A stretch of DNA of 64,000 nucleotides. Source: VRUE01 sp963745915 (lineage in GTDB: Bacteria; Actinomycetota; Thermoleophilia; Solirubrobacterales; 70-9). The notes under the pieces were generated by a model that searched no databases, was not told the DNA's origin, and saw nothing but the letters and a program-made list of their open reading frames with translations. Positions 55,935-64,000 of the stretch are shown piece after piece. The stretch's first letter is position 1; each line of letters begins with the position of its first letter. The stretch spans positions 496,001 through 560,000 of the forward strand of contig CAVUZA010000002.1 of NCBI GenBank assembly GCA_963745915.1. Direction: 5' to 3'. Position numbers and translations under genes: made by a program.

Positions 55935-57251
55935 ATGTCGTGGCGCACCCGCTGGCGCATTTACGAGTACGTCCGCAACAGCCTCTGGATCGTCCCTGCC
56001 ATCTTCGCCGCCTTGGCGATCGCGATGGGGATCGCGCTCCCCGACCTGGACGAAAGCGTCAACACCACGATCGGCGTCTCGTTCGGCGCCGAAGCCGGGC
56101 GGTCGGTGCTGGGGGCGCTCGCCGGCGGCATGATCACCTTCACCGGCTTCGTCTTCTCGATCCTCCTGCTCGCGGTCCAGTTCGGCTCCAGCCAGTTCTC
56201 CCCGAGGATGCTGCGCCGCTTCCTTCGCGACCCGACGACCAAGGTCTCGCTCGGCATCTTCATGGCGACCTTCATCTACGCGCTCTTGGTCCTGCGCGTG
56301 GTCGGCACCGCGTCTGACCAGGAATTCGTCCCCAGCAACTCGATCTCGATCGCCCTGCTGCTGCTCTTGCTGAGCATGATCATGTTCCTGCGGCTGATCA
56401 GCCGCACGACCCAGGGGCTGCGGGTCGCAGCCGTCCTCGCCGAGCTCGGCCGCGACGCGCGCCGCGTAATCGACCGCGTCTATCCCGAGCCGGCCGGCGA
56501 CGGCGAAGAGGTGACCCGTCCCGAGCGGACCGATCCCGCCCGATCCGTCGTCCACAGCGGCGAGCCCGGCGTGCTGCAGAGCATCGACACCCAAGGACTG
56601 ATCGAGCGCGCCCGGGCCGCCGGTTGCACGATCGAACTGGTGCCGCGAGTCGGTGACCTGGTCGCGACCGGCTCCCCCCTCTTCCTGGTGGACGGGAACC
56701 CGGACGCGATCGAGGACGGCTGGCTGCAGAGCTCGGTCGCCGTCGGTGACGAGCGCACGATGCGGCAGGACCCCGCCTTCGCCTTCCGGCTGCTGGCCGA
56801 CATCTCGGCCAAGGCCCTCTCCCCCGGCGTCAACGACCCGACCACCGCGATCCAGGCGCTCGACCAGATCGAGCTGCTGCTGCGCCAGCTCGGCGGGCGC
56901 CGGCTGGCGCCGGGCGTCGGCCGCGACGAGGCCGGCGAGGTGCGGTTGCGCTACCCGGTGCCCTCCTGGGAGGACTTCCTCAGCCTGGGGATCGACGAGA
57001 CGCGCCAGTTCGGCGAGGGCTCGGTCCAGGTGACGAGGCGCCTGCGAGCGCTGCTCGAGGATCTGCGCGAGGCCGTACCCGAGCGACGCCGCGCCGCGAT
57101 CGACGCCGAGCTGGAGTTGGTCGACGCGAGCGCCGACCGGGCGTTCACCGACCCCGGCGACCGCCTCTCCGCCGCCTCCCGGGATCGCCAGGGGCTCGGC
57201 TCCGCCGGCGAGCGGCACCGGCCGCACGCCGGTATGCAGGGAAGCGGATGA
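55935..57251 (+). CDS. DUF2254 family membrane protein
   Basis: A 438-residue protein. Four N-terminal helices (WIVPAIFAALAIAMGIALP; LAGGMITFTGFVFSILLLAVQF; VSLGIFMATFIYALLVLRVVG; ISIALLLLLLSMIMFLRLI) are followed by a soluble part with DPAFAFRLLADISAKALSPGVNDPTTAIQALDQIELLL, the DUF2254 hallmark. The ATG at 55935 fits the family start. The function is unknown. The 193 bases after its stop (57252-57444) hold nothing I recognise. Confidence 0.85.
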   Translation: MSWRTRWRIYEYVRNSLWIVPAIFAALAIAMGIALPDLDESVNTTIGVSFGAEAGRSVLGALAGGMITFTGFVFSILLLAVQFGSSQFSPRMLRRFLRDPTTKVSLGIFMATFIYALLVLRVVGTASDQEFVPSNSISIALLLLLLSMIMFLRLISRTTQGLRVAAVLAELGRDARRVIDRVYPEPAGDGEEVTRPERTDPARSVVHSGEPGVLQSIDTQGLIERARAAGCTIELVPRVGDLVATGSPLFLVDGNPDAIEDGWLQSSVAVGDERTMRQDPAFAFRLLADISAKALSPGVNDPTTAIQALDQIELLLRQLGGRRLAPGVGRDEAGEVRLRYPVPSWEDFLSLGIDETRQFGEGSVQVTRRLRALLEDLREAVPERRRAAIDAELELVDASADRAFTDPGDRLSAASRDRQGLGSAGERHRPHAGMQGSG

Positions 57252-57444
57252 ACGGAGAGTCCCCGCGGTCGCGGCGGCCCCGAGGGCTGCCGCTTCCCCC
57301 GGCAACACCCGCGAGCAGGTCAAAGCGAAGCCGCCGCGCTGGTCGACCCGATCTTGAGCGGCGAGGTCTGTAGCGGGAACCCGTGGGTGATCGTGGACCG
57401 ATTTCAGGGGGTCGGGCCAGCGACACATCACATGTGGAAGGGGG

Positions 57445-58089
57445 TCACCGAGTCACATCGGGGACGTAGGGCGCCGTGATGGGGCCCGCCTCGAGAGGTG
57501 TCGGCTCGTCACGGCTGGTCATCAGGCCGTCGATCACATAGGTGAGGAGGCGCTCCCAGGAGTCGGGGGAGACATCCGCGGTGACCTCCATCACCTCCGC
57601 GAGCATCATGTGGATCTGGGGGACGTCGAGCGTCGCCATGTCGGGCCGCAGCTTGCCCTGCGCCTGAGCCGCGGCGACGAGCTTCGAAACCTTCGGGCCC
57701 ACGACGCCGCGCATCCGATCGACCCACTCGCGCTCGCCCGGCGGGCTGAATGCCAGCTCCCTGATGGCCCTGTTGCGCCCGTGGAACGCCGTCCCTTCGC
57801 GCAGGACCCCGACGAGCCCCTCCCACGGATCGGGGTTCTGCTCGCCGCGCTCCGCGATCTCGACCAGCTCCTCGAGGCGCTCCTCGTACACGGCCCTGAC
57901 GAGAGCCTCGCGATCCGGGAAGCGCCGGTAGACCGTGCCGACTCCCACCCCGGCGCGCTCGGCAACCTCGTCGAGTGTCGCGTGCAGGCCCCGTTCCCCG
58001 AATACCTCGTGCGCGGCCTCCAGGATCCGCAGCCGGTTGCGCTCGGCGTCGGCGCGCAGGGGCTTGTCGGGCGTTCGGGGACTCGTCAT
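57445..58089 (-). CDS. TetR-family repressor of the adjacent efflux gene
   Basis: A 214-residue TetR protein. The DNA-binding part is AERNRLRILEAAHEVFGERGLHATLDEVAERAGVGVGTVYRRFPDREALVRAVY, followed by a ligand-binding helical domain with SetR/AcrR-like spacing. It is divergent from a 14-helix MFS exporter with only 95 bases between, which contain two 25-base palindromes that are probably its operators. Confidence 0.92.
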   Translation of the reverse strand: MTSPRTPDKPLRADAERNRLRILEAAHEVFGERGLHATLDEVAERAGVGVGTVYRRFPDREALVRAVYEERLEELVEIAERGEQNPDPWEGLVGVLREGTAFHGRNRAIRELAFSPPGEREWVDRMRGVVGPKVSKLVAAAQAQGKLRPDMATLDVPQIHMMLAEVMEVTADVSPDSWERLLTYVIDGLMTSRDEPTPLEAGPITAPYVPDVTR

Positions 58090-58103
58090 CGACCGATCAT
58101 ATC

Positions 58104-58128
58104 TAAACGGAGAATATGCCTCCGCTTA
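58104..58128. promoter_or_regulatory. TetR operator candidate 1
   Basis: A 25-base imperfect palindrome of the form TAAACGGAG-N7-CTCCGCTTA between tetR and the MFS gene. It is nearly the same as the site at 58144, with its start 40 bases from that of the second copy. Confidence 0.65.
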
Positions 58129-58143
58129 TGTGCTACGGTTCCG

Positions 58144-58168
58144 TAAGTTGAGAGATATCCTCCACTTA
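58144..58168. promoter_or_regulatory. TetR operator candidate 2
   Basis: A 25-base imperfect palindrome of the form TAAGTTGAG-N7-CTCCACTTA, sharing half-site (C/A)GCTTA- and GAG-type positions with the site at 58104. It ends 16 bases before the MFS ATG, so binding here would block that promoter or translation. Confidence 0.65.
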
Positions 58169-58184
58169 GCGGAAAGGCACGGTT

Positions 58185-59654
58185 ATGGCACAGGCGACCC
58201 ACACAGATCCACACCATCAACGCAGGTGGCGCATTCTCGGCGTCATCGCCCTGGCGCAGCTCATGGTCGTCCTCGACGTGACGATCGTCAACATCGCGCT
58301 TCCGTCGGCCCAGGCGGACCTCGGCTTCGGCACCGACTCCCGGCAGTGGGTCATCACGGCTTATGCGCTGGCGTTCGGGTCGCTGCTCCTCCTCGGGGGG
58401 AAGATCAGCGACATCGTCGGCCGCAAGTGGATCTTCATCGTCGGGTTGGGTGGCTTCGCGGGCGCATCGGTCCTTGGCGGCGCCGCGCCGTCGTTCGGCG
58501 TTCTCGTCGGCGCTCGCGCGTTCCAGGGTGCCTTCGCCGCGCTGCTGGCGCCGGCAGCTCTGTCGATCGTCACCACGACGTTCACCGACCCGAAGGAGCG
58601 CGGCAAGGCGTTCGGCGTCTACGGCGCTCTCGCGACCGCAGGCGCCGCACTGGGCCTTCTGCTCGGGGGGTTCCTGACGGAGCTCCTGACCTGGCGCTGG
58701 ACGATGTACGTGAACATGGCGTTCGCGATCCCCGCCGCCCTCGGGGCCGCCCGCCTGCTGGTGAACATGCGGCCCGCCAAGCGGCCCAAGGTCGACCTGC
58801 CTGGGGTGCTGACGGCGAGCTCGGGGCTCTTCGCCCTCGTCTACGGGTTCTCGAATGCAGAGATGGACAGCTGGACCGCTCCGCTCACGGTCGGCCTGCT
58901 GGCCTACGGCCTCGTCGCGGCGGCGGCCTTCATCGCCGTCGAGCGGAAGGTGCCTCAGCCGCTGCTGCCGCTGCGGGTGGTCAGCGACCGCAACCGCGGC
59001 GCGGCGTTCCTGGCTGTATCGGTGGCCGGAGTCGCGATGTTCGCGACGTTCCTGTTCTTGACCTATTACATGCAGCAGGGCCTGGGCTTCTCGCCGATCG
59101 AGTGCGGCCTGGCGTTCCTGCCGATGGTGGTTGCGATCCTCGCGACGGCGCCCGCGGCGGCGACGAAGCTGCTTCCGCGCGTCGGTCCGCGCCCGCTCGT
59201 CCCCACGGGGATGGCGATCGCGGCGGCCGGGCTCGTGTACCTCACCGGCATCGACCTCGACGCCTCCTATGCGAGAGCGGTCCTGCCGGGGGTCATCGTC
59301 ATGGGCGTCGGCTTCGGGCTGATCATGGCTCCCTCGTTCGAGACCGCAACACACGGGGTGGTCGCGGCCGATGCGGGTGTCGCCTCGGCGATGGTCAATA
59401 CCTCCCAGCAGGTTGGCGGGTCGCTCGGAGTGGCCTTGCTTTCAACAGTGTTCGCCGATGCCGCCACCGGCTACGCGGCGGCGAGCGGAACTCCGGTGGC
59501 CCTGGCCCAAGCGGAGGCGGCCGTGCACGGCTACGCGACCGCGTTCTGGTGGGCGGCGGCGATCCTGGCCGCCGGGGCGATCGCGACCGCCCTTCTGTTC
59601 GAACGCCGTCACAGGCCGGCGACGGCTTCCGTCCCCGCGGTTACCGCCGCCTGA
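58185..59654 (+). CDS. DHA2-type MFS multidrug exporter (14 helices)
   Basis: A 489-residue exporter. Family marks: LAQLMVVLDVTIVNIALPSAQADLGF (motif D1), WVITAYALAFGSLLLLGGKISDIVGRK (motif A), RAFQGAFAALLAPAALSIVTTTF and GGFLTELLTWRWTMYVN (motif C-like). It likely pumps drugs or antiseptics with proton exchange. SD GGAAAGG is in place. Its stop overlaps the stop of convergent hicA. Confidence 0.92.
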   Translation: MAQATHTDPHHQRRWRILGVIALAQLMVVLDVTIVNIALPSAQADLGFGTDSRQWVITAYALAFGSLLLLGGKISDIVGRKWIFIVGLGGFAGASVLGGAAPSFGVLVGARAFQGAFAALLAPAALSIVTTTFTDPKERGKAFGVYGALATAGAALGLLLGGFLTELLTWRWTMYVNMAFAIPAALGAARLLVNMRPAKRPKVDLPGVLTASSGLFALVYGFSNAEMDSWTAPLTVGLLAYGLVAAAAFIAVERKVPQPLLPLRVVSDRNRGAAFLAVSVAGVAMFATFLFLTYYMQQGLGFSPIECGLAFLPMVVAILATAPAAATKLLPRVGPRPLVPTGMAIAAAGLVYLTGIDLDASYARAVLPGVIVMGVGFGLIMAPSFETATHGVVAADAGVASAMVNTSQQVGGSLGVALLSTVFADAATGYAAASGTPVALAQAEAAVHGYATAFWWAAAILAAGAIATALLFERRHRPATASVPAVTAA

Positions 59655-59874
59655 CGCTCGGGAACTCGTCGCGGTCGATTCCGGCATCCGCGAGAATGCC
59701 GCTCAGCGTCCCGCGCTTGAGAACCTTTGGCGTGCATCGCGACGGTGATGACGTTTCGGCTGTCTGGGTGGGTGAAGTGGTGGTGGCTGCCCTTGGATCG
59801 GGCGAGCTTCCAGCCCTTCTTTCGAGAACCCGGACGAGCTGTCGGGGACGAACCGACGGAATCCGCCCGCTCAC
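59641..59874 (-). CDS. hicA: HicA-type mRNA interferase toxin (two compensating indels)
   Basis: The gene reads a garbled middle, but the other frame gives a perfect HicA core: KGWKLARSKGSHHHFTHPD and NVITVAMHAKGLKRGTLSGILADAGID. A one-base deletion after the codons for VRVLE and a one-base insertion (GGTTCTC for GGTCTC) restore the end. HicA cleaves mRNA. The catalytic His is in SKGSHHHF. The GTG start at 59874 overlaps the hicB stop (GTGA). Confidence 0.7.
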   Translation of the reverse strand: MSGRIPSVRPRQLVRVLERRAGSSPDPRAATTTSPTQTAETSSPSRCTPKVLKRGTLSGILADAGIDRDEFPSVRRR

Positions 59875-60098
59875 GCGGCGACGGTGATCCGCTCGATCTG
59901 CGCCGGCAGGGGCAGCGGACGCCCCTCCCCCTCCAGCACCTCGAGGTATCCCTCGATCGCGTCCTCGGCCATCTCCAGCGCTTCCTCGCGGGTCTCGCCC
60001 TGGGTGTGGCAGCCCGGCAGCGCCGGCACGGACACGCTGAAGCCGCCCTCTTCCTCGGGCAGAAGAACGACCTCGAACTCGTGGGACTTGGCAGCCAT
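59871..60098 (-). CDS. hicB: HicB-type antitoxin
   Basis: A 75-residue protein with the partial RNase-H fold of HicB (FEVVLLPEEEGGFSVSVPALPGCHTQGETREEALEMAEDAIEGYLEVLEGEG). AGGAGA precedes the ATG by six bases. It is first in the operon and the toxin gene follows with a 4-base overlap. No separate DNA-binding C-terminal domain is visible (short HicB form). Confidence 0.85.
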   Translation of the reverse strand: MAAKSHEFEVVLLPEEEGGFSVSVPALPGCHTQGETREEALEMAEDAIEGYLEVLEGEGRPLPLPAQIERITVAA

Positions 60099-60187
60099 TC
60101 GCTCTCCTAGCTTACGCGGCTTCCCCGGCGGGACCAAGAAAAGCCTCGGCCGCGCAAAGACATGGCGCAGCATCCTCGGCCCACGGC

Positions 60188-60392
60188 TCAGGCTGCCGTC
60201 CGGACTGCAAGCCGGATCACGTCCTCGACCTCATTGGGAGGGACGCTGAAGTCCGTTGCGATCTCGGCGACGGAGTCACCGGCTTGAAACCGGTCGACGA
60301 GATCCTCGACGCGCGCGCCACCGTGCACGACGAGCGGAAGGCCGAATGCCACCTTGGGATCGACGTGAGCCAGGCCGAGTTTGACGGAGACC
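60188..60392 (-). pseudogene. DUF433 antitoxin-like gene truncated by the IS3 element
   Basis: The C-terminal part of a DUF433 protein is present (HVDPKVAFGLPLVVHGGARVEDLVDRFQAGDSVAEIATDFSVPPNEVEDVIRLAVRT). Its codons run straight into the left inverted repeat of the IS, and no 5' end of such a gene appears on the other side. Many DUF433 genes are antitoxins paired with a PIN-like DUF5615 toxin; none is visible here. Confidence 0.65.
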
Positions 60393-60435
60393 TTGAAACC
60401 AGGATTCCTACCTGGAAGAAGGGAACTCCCAAGCC

Positions 60436-60738
60436 ATGCCACGACAGAAGAAGTACCCCGATGAGCTGCTCGATCGCGGCGCCCGGATGGTGGCTGAGTC
60501 CGGCCGCCAGATCGCCCATGTAGCCCGCGACCTTGGCATCCACCACGAGACCCTGCGCAAGTGGGTGCGCCAGGCCGAAGCCGACGCCGGCAAGCGCAAG
60601 GAGCTGCTGAGCAGCCAGGAGCGCGAGGAGCTGAAGGAGCTGCGAGGCGAGGTGCGCGAACTGCGCCGGGCCAACGAAATCCTCAAGTCCGCCTCAGCGT
60701 TTTTCGCGGCCGAGCTCGACCCACGCCGAACGAAGTGA
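60436..60738 (+). CDS. IS3 transposase orfA (helix-turn-helix subunit)
   Basis: A 100-residue protein with a HTH (LLDRGARMVAESGRQIAHVARDLGIHHETLRKWVRQAE) and leucine-zipper-like heptads (REELKELRGEVRELRRANEILKSASAFFAAEL). The stop overlaps a GTG in the -1 frame (GTGA) that begins orfB. In IS3 a -1 ribosomal frameshift often joins orfA and orfB. Confidence 0.88.
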   Translation: MPRQKKYPDELLDRGARMVAESGRQIAHVARDLGIHHETLRKWVRQAEADAGKRKELLSSQEREELKELRGEVRELRRANEILKSASAFFAAELDPRRTK

Positions 60739-61611
60739 GCTCCTTCATCGAGGAGCACCGGGAGCGCTTCGGGGTCGAGCCGATCTGCAGGGCCCTGGAG
60801 GTGTCGGCCTCCGCTTACTACGAGCGACGAACAGGTCGCCGGTCCGCCAGGGCGATCGAGGACGAGCGCCTGCTCGCCCGCATCCGCGAGATCCATGAGC
60901 GCAACTACTGCGCCTACGGCTACCGGCGCATGTCGATCGCCCTGAAGCGCGAAGGGGAGGAGGTCGGCAAGGGCCGCGTGCAGCGGTTGATGCGAGAAGC
61001 AGAGATCCAAGGCGCAAAGCGGCGCGGGAAGCCGTGGCGCACGACAAATGCCGACCCGGCGGCCCAGCGCCGGCCGGACCTGGTGGAGCGCGATTTCAGC
61101 GCCGTCGCGCCGAACCGGCTCTGGGTCGGGGACTTCACCTACTTGCGCTCCTGGGAGGGCGCCCTGTTCTTCTCCTTCGTGATTGACGCCTTCAGCCGCA
61201 AGGTCGTCGGCTGGCAGCTCGCCTCCCACATGCGCACACCTCGTCCTCGACGCGCTGCGGATGGCCCTGGGCCAGCGCGAGCCCGGCGCCGACTTCGCCC
61301 TCGTGGCCCACACCGATCGCGGCTCTCAATACACCTCGGCCGACTACACCCAGGAACTCGATGACCACGGCGTTCTGGCTTCTGTCGGAAGCGTCGGCGA
61401 TGCGTTGACAACGCGATGGCCGAGCTCCTTCAAGACCGAGCTGATCGCCGACCGCGTCTGGCGCTCCCGCACCCAGCTGGAGCTTGCCGTCGTCGAGTAC
61501 ATCGCCTGGTTCAACAACGAGCGCCTGCATGAATCTCTGGGCGATGTCCCACCCACTGAGTTCGAGGACCTATACGTTGCCCAGGAGGTCCAACTGAGCA
61601 ATCTCTCTTAA
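60735..61611 (+). CDS. IS3 transposase orfB (DDE integrase, three indels)
   Basis: An IS3-type DDE catalytic subunit: RNYCAYGYRRMSIALKREG, NRLWVGDFTYL (first Asp, normally TDITY), HTDRGSQYTS (second Asp), NERLHESLGDVPPTEFE. Near 61237 one base is inserted, and a deletion at ~61405 plus an insertion at ~61423 scramble the DN.MAES motif that carries the Glu. In frame as given, the transposase is inactive. If these are sequencing errors the element may be active; 876 corrected bases give a normal length. Confidence 0.8.
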
Positions 61612-61638
61612 ATTGGAAACCAACAAAAACGGTCTCCG

Positions 61639-61899
61639 TCAAACTCGGTCCGGCTCAGCTGACGACGTCCAGGTAGGGATGTGCCAATTGTTGGGTTCGT
61701 TTCGGTCCCATCGAAATGATCGTAGAGAGGTGTACCCCCACACCAGCGCTGCCTTCGCCGGCACAGGCCCGAATCCGACTGCGAAAAGCACAGTCAGCAC
61801 GAAGAGGACCGGTCTTGGCGGTATAGAGAAATGCAGCTTGTTGCCTGACTTATATGGCAAGCTAGATTCTTGCCGCAGGCTGCCTGTTACCGGATGCAT
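61639..61899 (-). pseudogene. Possible secreted-protein 5' fragment next to the IS
   Basis: An 86-residue frame with a signal-like segment (VLFVLTVLFAVGFGPVPAKA) that runs into the right inverted repeat of the IS and stops there. If real, it is a gene cut by the insertion. The 61649-62027 stretch holds nothing else I recognise. Confidence 0.25.
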
Positions 61900-62027
61900 A
61901 AGGAACCACAGACTTGCGGGTACTAGGACAGAAGGCGTCGCCAGCAACGACTCAGAGATTATCAAGCCATTTGGATTCGCGCGCCCGTGGATGGCACCCG
62001 GAGTACCCAGGCTCGGGCAAGGTCCGT

Positions 62028-63678
62028 CTAACCATTTCCAGAATTCCCTGCGTGGCGCCGGTTTGCTGGCCGCCGACGACCGGGTCCTGCTCGATGTCGG
62101 CGGCGCGGAACGAAGACCTGGTTGCCGGCGGTGACGCGGATCGGCTTGGCCTTGCGATGTCGCGGACGCACAAACACAACGCCCCGTCTTACGCGGACGA
62201 GCGTCCCGTTGCAATAGTCGGCGGTAAGCCATTCGGTGCCCTTGTCAGCGGCAGTCGCATCCGCACCGGTCGTCTTGGTCGGCCCCTTCGCATTGCCCCA
62301 CAGCCGTCGGATTCTCGCGGCCCTTGGGTCTAGCTTTCTTCCTGTGCTTCTTGCGCCTCTTGTGCTTCTTGCTCGCGGTAGCCGGCGCGGTCACAGCCAG
62401 CCGGCTCCGGGTCAACCCGTGGCAGGCTGCGAAGGAACCACCTGCGAGAACGAGGTTGGTGACGACCGACGGCCGGACCCGCTGTCGGAAGATAAAGCGA
62501 CCGTCGAAGGCGTTGCCGATCTGCGTGTCGCGGGGTTTGGTAGATCGGGCACTTTCGATCCGGACCGCACCCTTATGCGTGTCGATGATCGTCCCCACGG
62601 GGATGTGCAGGGGCTGGTTCAACGGTTCAGCTCTCCGCGAGCGTGGGCGCTTTACGAGGACCCGACCGGCAGTCTTGGTGATGTTGGCGGACTTGCCTGC
62701 GACTGGAGGAGGAAGAGTCTCTCTAGCGCGAACTATCACGCTCGCCGTGGCGTCGGCGATGAGCAAGTCGCCCGGAGGCGTGACGAAGATTCCCTCAGGC
62801 CGCTGCAATCGCGCCGATCCTTCGCCACTGTAACTATCGAGGTACGTGCCGTCAGCCGTAAACCGCTCGATCCGGGAGCCGCCGGAGTCGGCGACGTCGA
62901 GCCGACCAAGGGCGTCGACGGCGATGCCTCCGGGATCTTCGACCTGGCCAGGAAGGCTGCCCGACCCGACCACCTGGGTTCCCGGACCGTTCGTTGGCGT
63001 GCCAGGCGCGTAGGCGACGATCTGGTTGTGCCCGCTATCGGTGACGTACAGAGTGCCGTCCAGACCTAGCGCGACACCGCGGGGTCTCGACAGAGCACCT
63101 TCGCCGACCGTTTCGAGGTAGCTCCCGTCGGCGTTGAAGGCCTGGACGCGGTCGTTTCCGGTGTCAGCAACCCAGAAGCGTCCGTTGACGTCGGCGGCGA
63201 TGCCCTGCGGCGCGTTGAACGAGCCGGGGAGCGAACCCGCACCCGACGGCCCGTTGAAGCCCGCTACCGGAACGCCGTTGAGGCTCAGCTTCTGGACGCG
63301 GTTGTTGCCGCCGTCGAGCACGAGCAGCGAGCGTTCCGCGGCCAGGCCGTAGACGCTGCTGGGTTGGCTGAACTGTCCCGGCCCAGAGCCCGAACCGCCG
63401 AGGGCCGACAGGGCCGTGCCGTTGGGTTCGAAGACCTCGATGCGGTCGTTACCGGTGTTGGCAACATAGATGTTGCCGTCGAACGCCCGGGTGACTCCGG
63501 TCGGGCTCGAGAGCTGACCTGGCAGGCTGCCAGGCGTACCAAGTGGCGGTTCGCCTTCGACCTCGGCGCGCGCGGACGCGACGGCAATCGCCAGCGCTAC
63601 AACCGCCACCGCCAGGATGCGCCTGTACCCGTACTGCCTCTTCCGGGGCGACGATCGCCACCCTCGACCTGGCTTCAC
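62028..63678 (-). CDS. Secreted NHL propeller with FecR-like C-terminal domain (frameshifted)
   Basis: The signal peptide (ILAVAVVALAIAVASARA) is followed by five or six NHL blades (SPTGVTRAFDGNIYVANTGNDRIEVFEPNG and so on). Then comes a domain seen in many Solirubrobacterales secreted proteins (AGRVLVKRPRSRRAEPLNQPLHIPVGTIIDTHKGAVRIESA...GRFIFRQ). After a basic linker (SKKHKRRKKHRKKARPK), an extra G near 62326 shifts the frame. The true C-terminus (ARIRRLWGNAKGPTKTTGAD... TEWLTADYCNGTLVRVRRG) runs to 62028. Its GTG start overlaps the stop of the cyclase-like gene, so the two are coupled. Confidence 0.75.
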
Positions 63679-64000
63679 CCGGGTCTAGCTTGGCGGGATA
63701 GGAGTCCGTACCGCGCATCGTCGCGCGTCCAGGTGTAGACCCGCGTGTACCGACCTTCCTGGCCACGCAGCTCGATCAGTTCATCTCTTGGCTCCGCCGC
63801 GATAAGCTCGCGCGTCTCGGCGCTCACCCTGGCATTGAAGGTTCTGTCTGATCCGCATAGCGTGACACCGAGGCTTTTTGCCAATTCCTGTAGGCGCTTG
63901 GCTCCAATGGTCGGTACTGCGATCACCGAGAACTCAAGGCTACCCTCGTGGCCGGTGAGCCCGATGGCGACCTCGCCCGAGTCGAGACCGACCCGAACGT
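63675..64000 (-). CDS. Degenerate class III nucleotidyl cyclase, cut by the window edge
   Basis: The C-terminal ~108 residues of a class III cyclase domain: VRVGLDSGEVAIGLTGHEGSLEFSVIAVPTIGAKRLQELAKSLGVTLCGSDRTF. The first part matches GxNSGxVxxGxxG and the last part the C-terminal helix/strand. The segment that should be YTVIGDxVNxAxRL reads FSVIAVPTIGAKRL, so the catalytic Asp and Asn are missing. It may be a pseudo-enzyme or sensor. The 5' part is outside the window. Confidence 0.6.
   Translation of the reverse strand, partial: VRVGLDSGEVAIGLTGHEGSLEFSVIAVPTIGAKRLQELAKSLGVTLCGSDRTFNARVSAETRELIAAEPRDELIELRGQEGRYTRVYTWTRDDARYGLLSRQARPG

Larger units (their letters stand above)
60375..61648 (+). 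mobile_element. IS3-family insertion sequence
   Basis: A 1274-base element. The ends carry an 18-bp inverted repeat (60375-60392 CCGAGTTTGACGGAGACC and the exact complement at 61631-61648). It encodes orfA and orfB in the typical overlapping arrangement. The target duplication could not be resolved. It interrupts a DUF433-like gene. Confidence 0.85.

Overview
The window is high-GC bacterial chromosome with many GTG and TTG starts and long runs of 4-base ATGA/GTGA gene overlaps. Secreted NHL and virginiamycin-lyase-like beta-propellers, RCC1 repeats, an Excalibur protein, a pyruvate phosphate dikinase and a GT4 trehalose synthase together point to an actinobacterium, most likely of the Thermoleophilia/Solirubrobacterales type. 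That placement is inference; I see no rRNA or tRNA gene to anchor it.
Layout. 1-0.9 kb: partial IS5-type transposase. 0.9-3.7 kb: ABC exporter pair and a secreted beta-propeller. 3.8-7 kb: 5'-3' exonuclease facing an FMN-reductase/flavin-monooxygenase pair. 7.1-14 kb: secreted NHL protein, an MBL-fold hydrolase/CMD/membrane-protein operon, an AbiEi-DUF559 protein, an RCC1 protein. 14-17.6 kb: an MFS protein with a cyclic-nucleotide-binding tail, divergent from a CHASE2 adenylate cyclase. 17.6-25.9 kb: a Fic protein, an alpha/beta hydrolase, trehalose synthase, PPDK, a lipid acyltransferase and an SRPBCC protein. 25.9-32.6 kb: aldehyde dehydrogenase, methyltransferase and secreted or unknown genes. 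32.7-37.1 kb: one operon of response regulator, histidine kinase, haem-type membrane proteins and ApbE. 37.2-42.5 kb: uracil-DNA glycosylase, phosphoribosyltransferase, MFS, AbiEi and a flavoprotein. 42.6-50.2 kb: an ArsR-controlled group 4 hydrogenase-like (Hyf/Hyc) membrane complex resembling the Mycobacterium tuberculosis Rv0081-Rv0087 locus. 50.3-59.7 kb: an arylsulfotransferase-like lipoprotein, an MFS/winged-helix unit with a possible leader peptide, a second winged-helix regulator, DUF2254, and a TetR/DHA2 efflux pair with two matching operators. 59.6-64 kb: HicBA, an IS3 element inside a DUF433 gene, a second NHL protein and a degenerate nucleotidyl cyclase cut by the window edge.
A recurring feature is single-base frameshifts. 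I count about 23 indels in 13 otherwise well-conserved genes. Nineteen are +1 insertions, often in short C or G runs, and they are densest in the trehalose synthase and PPDK genes. Undoing them restores full-length proteins in every case, so sequencing or assembly error is the simplest explanation. Coordinates of those genes are given end to end and the indel positions are listed.
The regulatory layout is rich: perfect long hairpins between genes, palindromes over start codons, twin TetR operators, and a leader-peptide ORF ahead of a regulator/efflux operon. The leader-peptide unit, the Hyf-like locus and the ApbE redox operon are the most promising systems to follow up.
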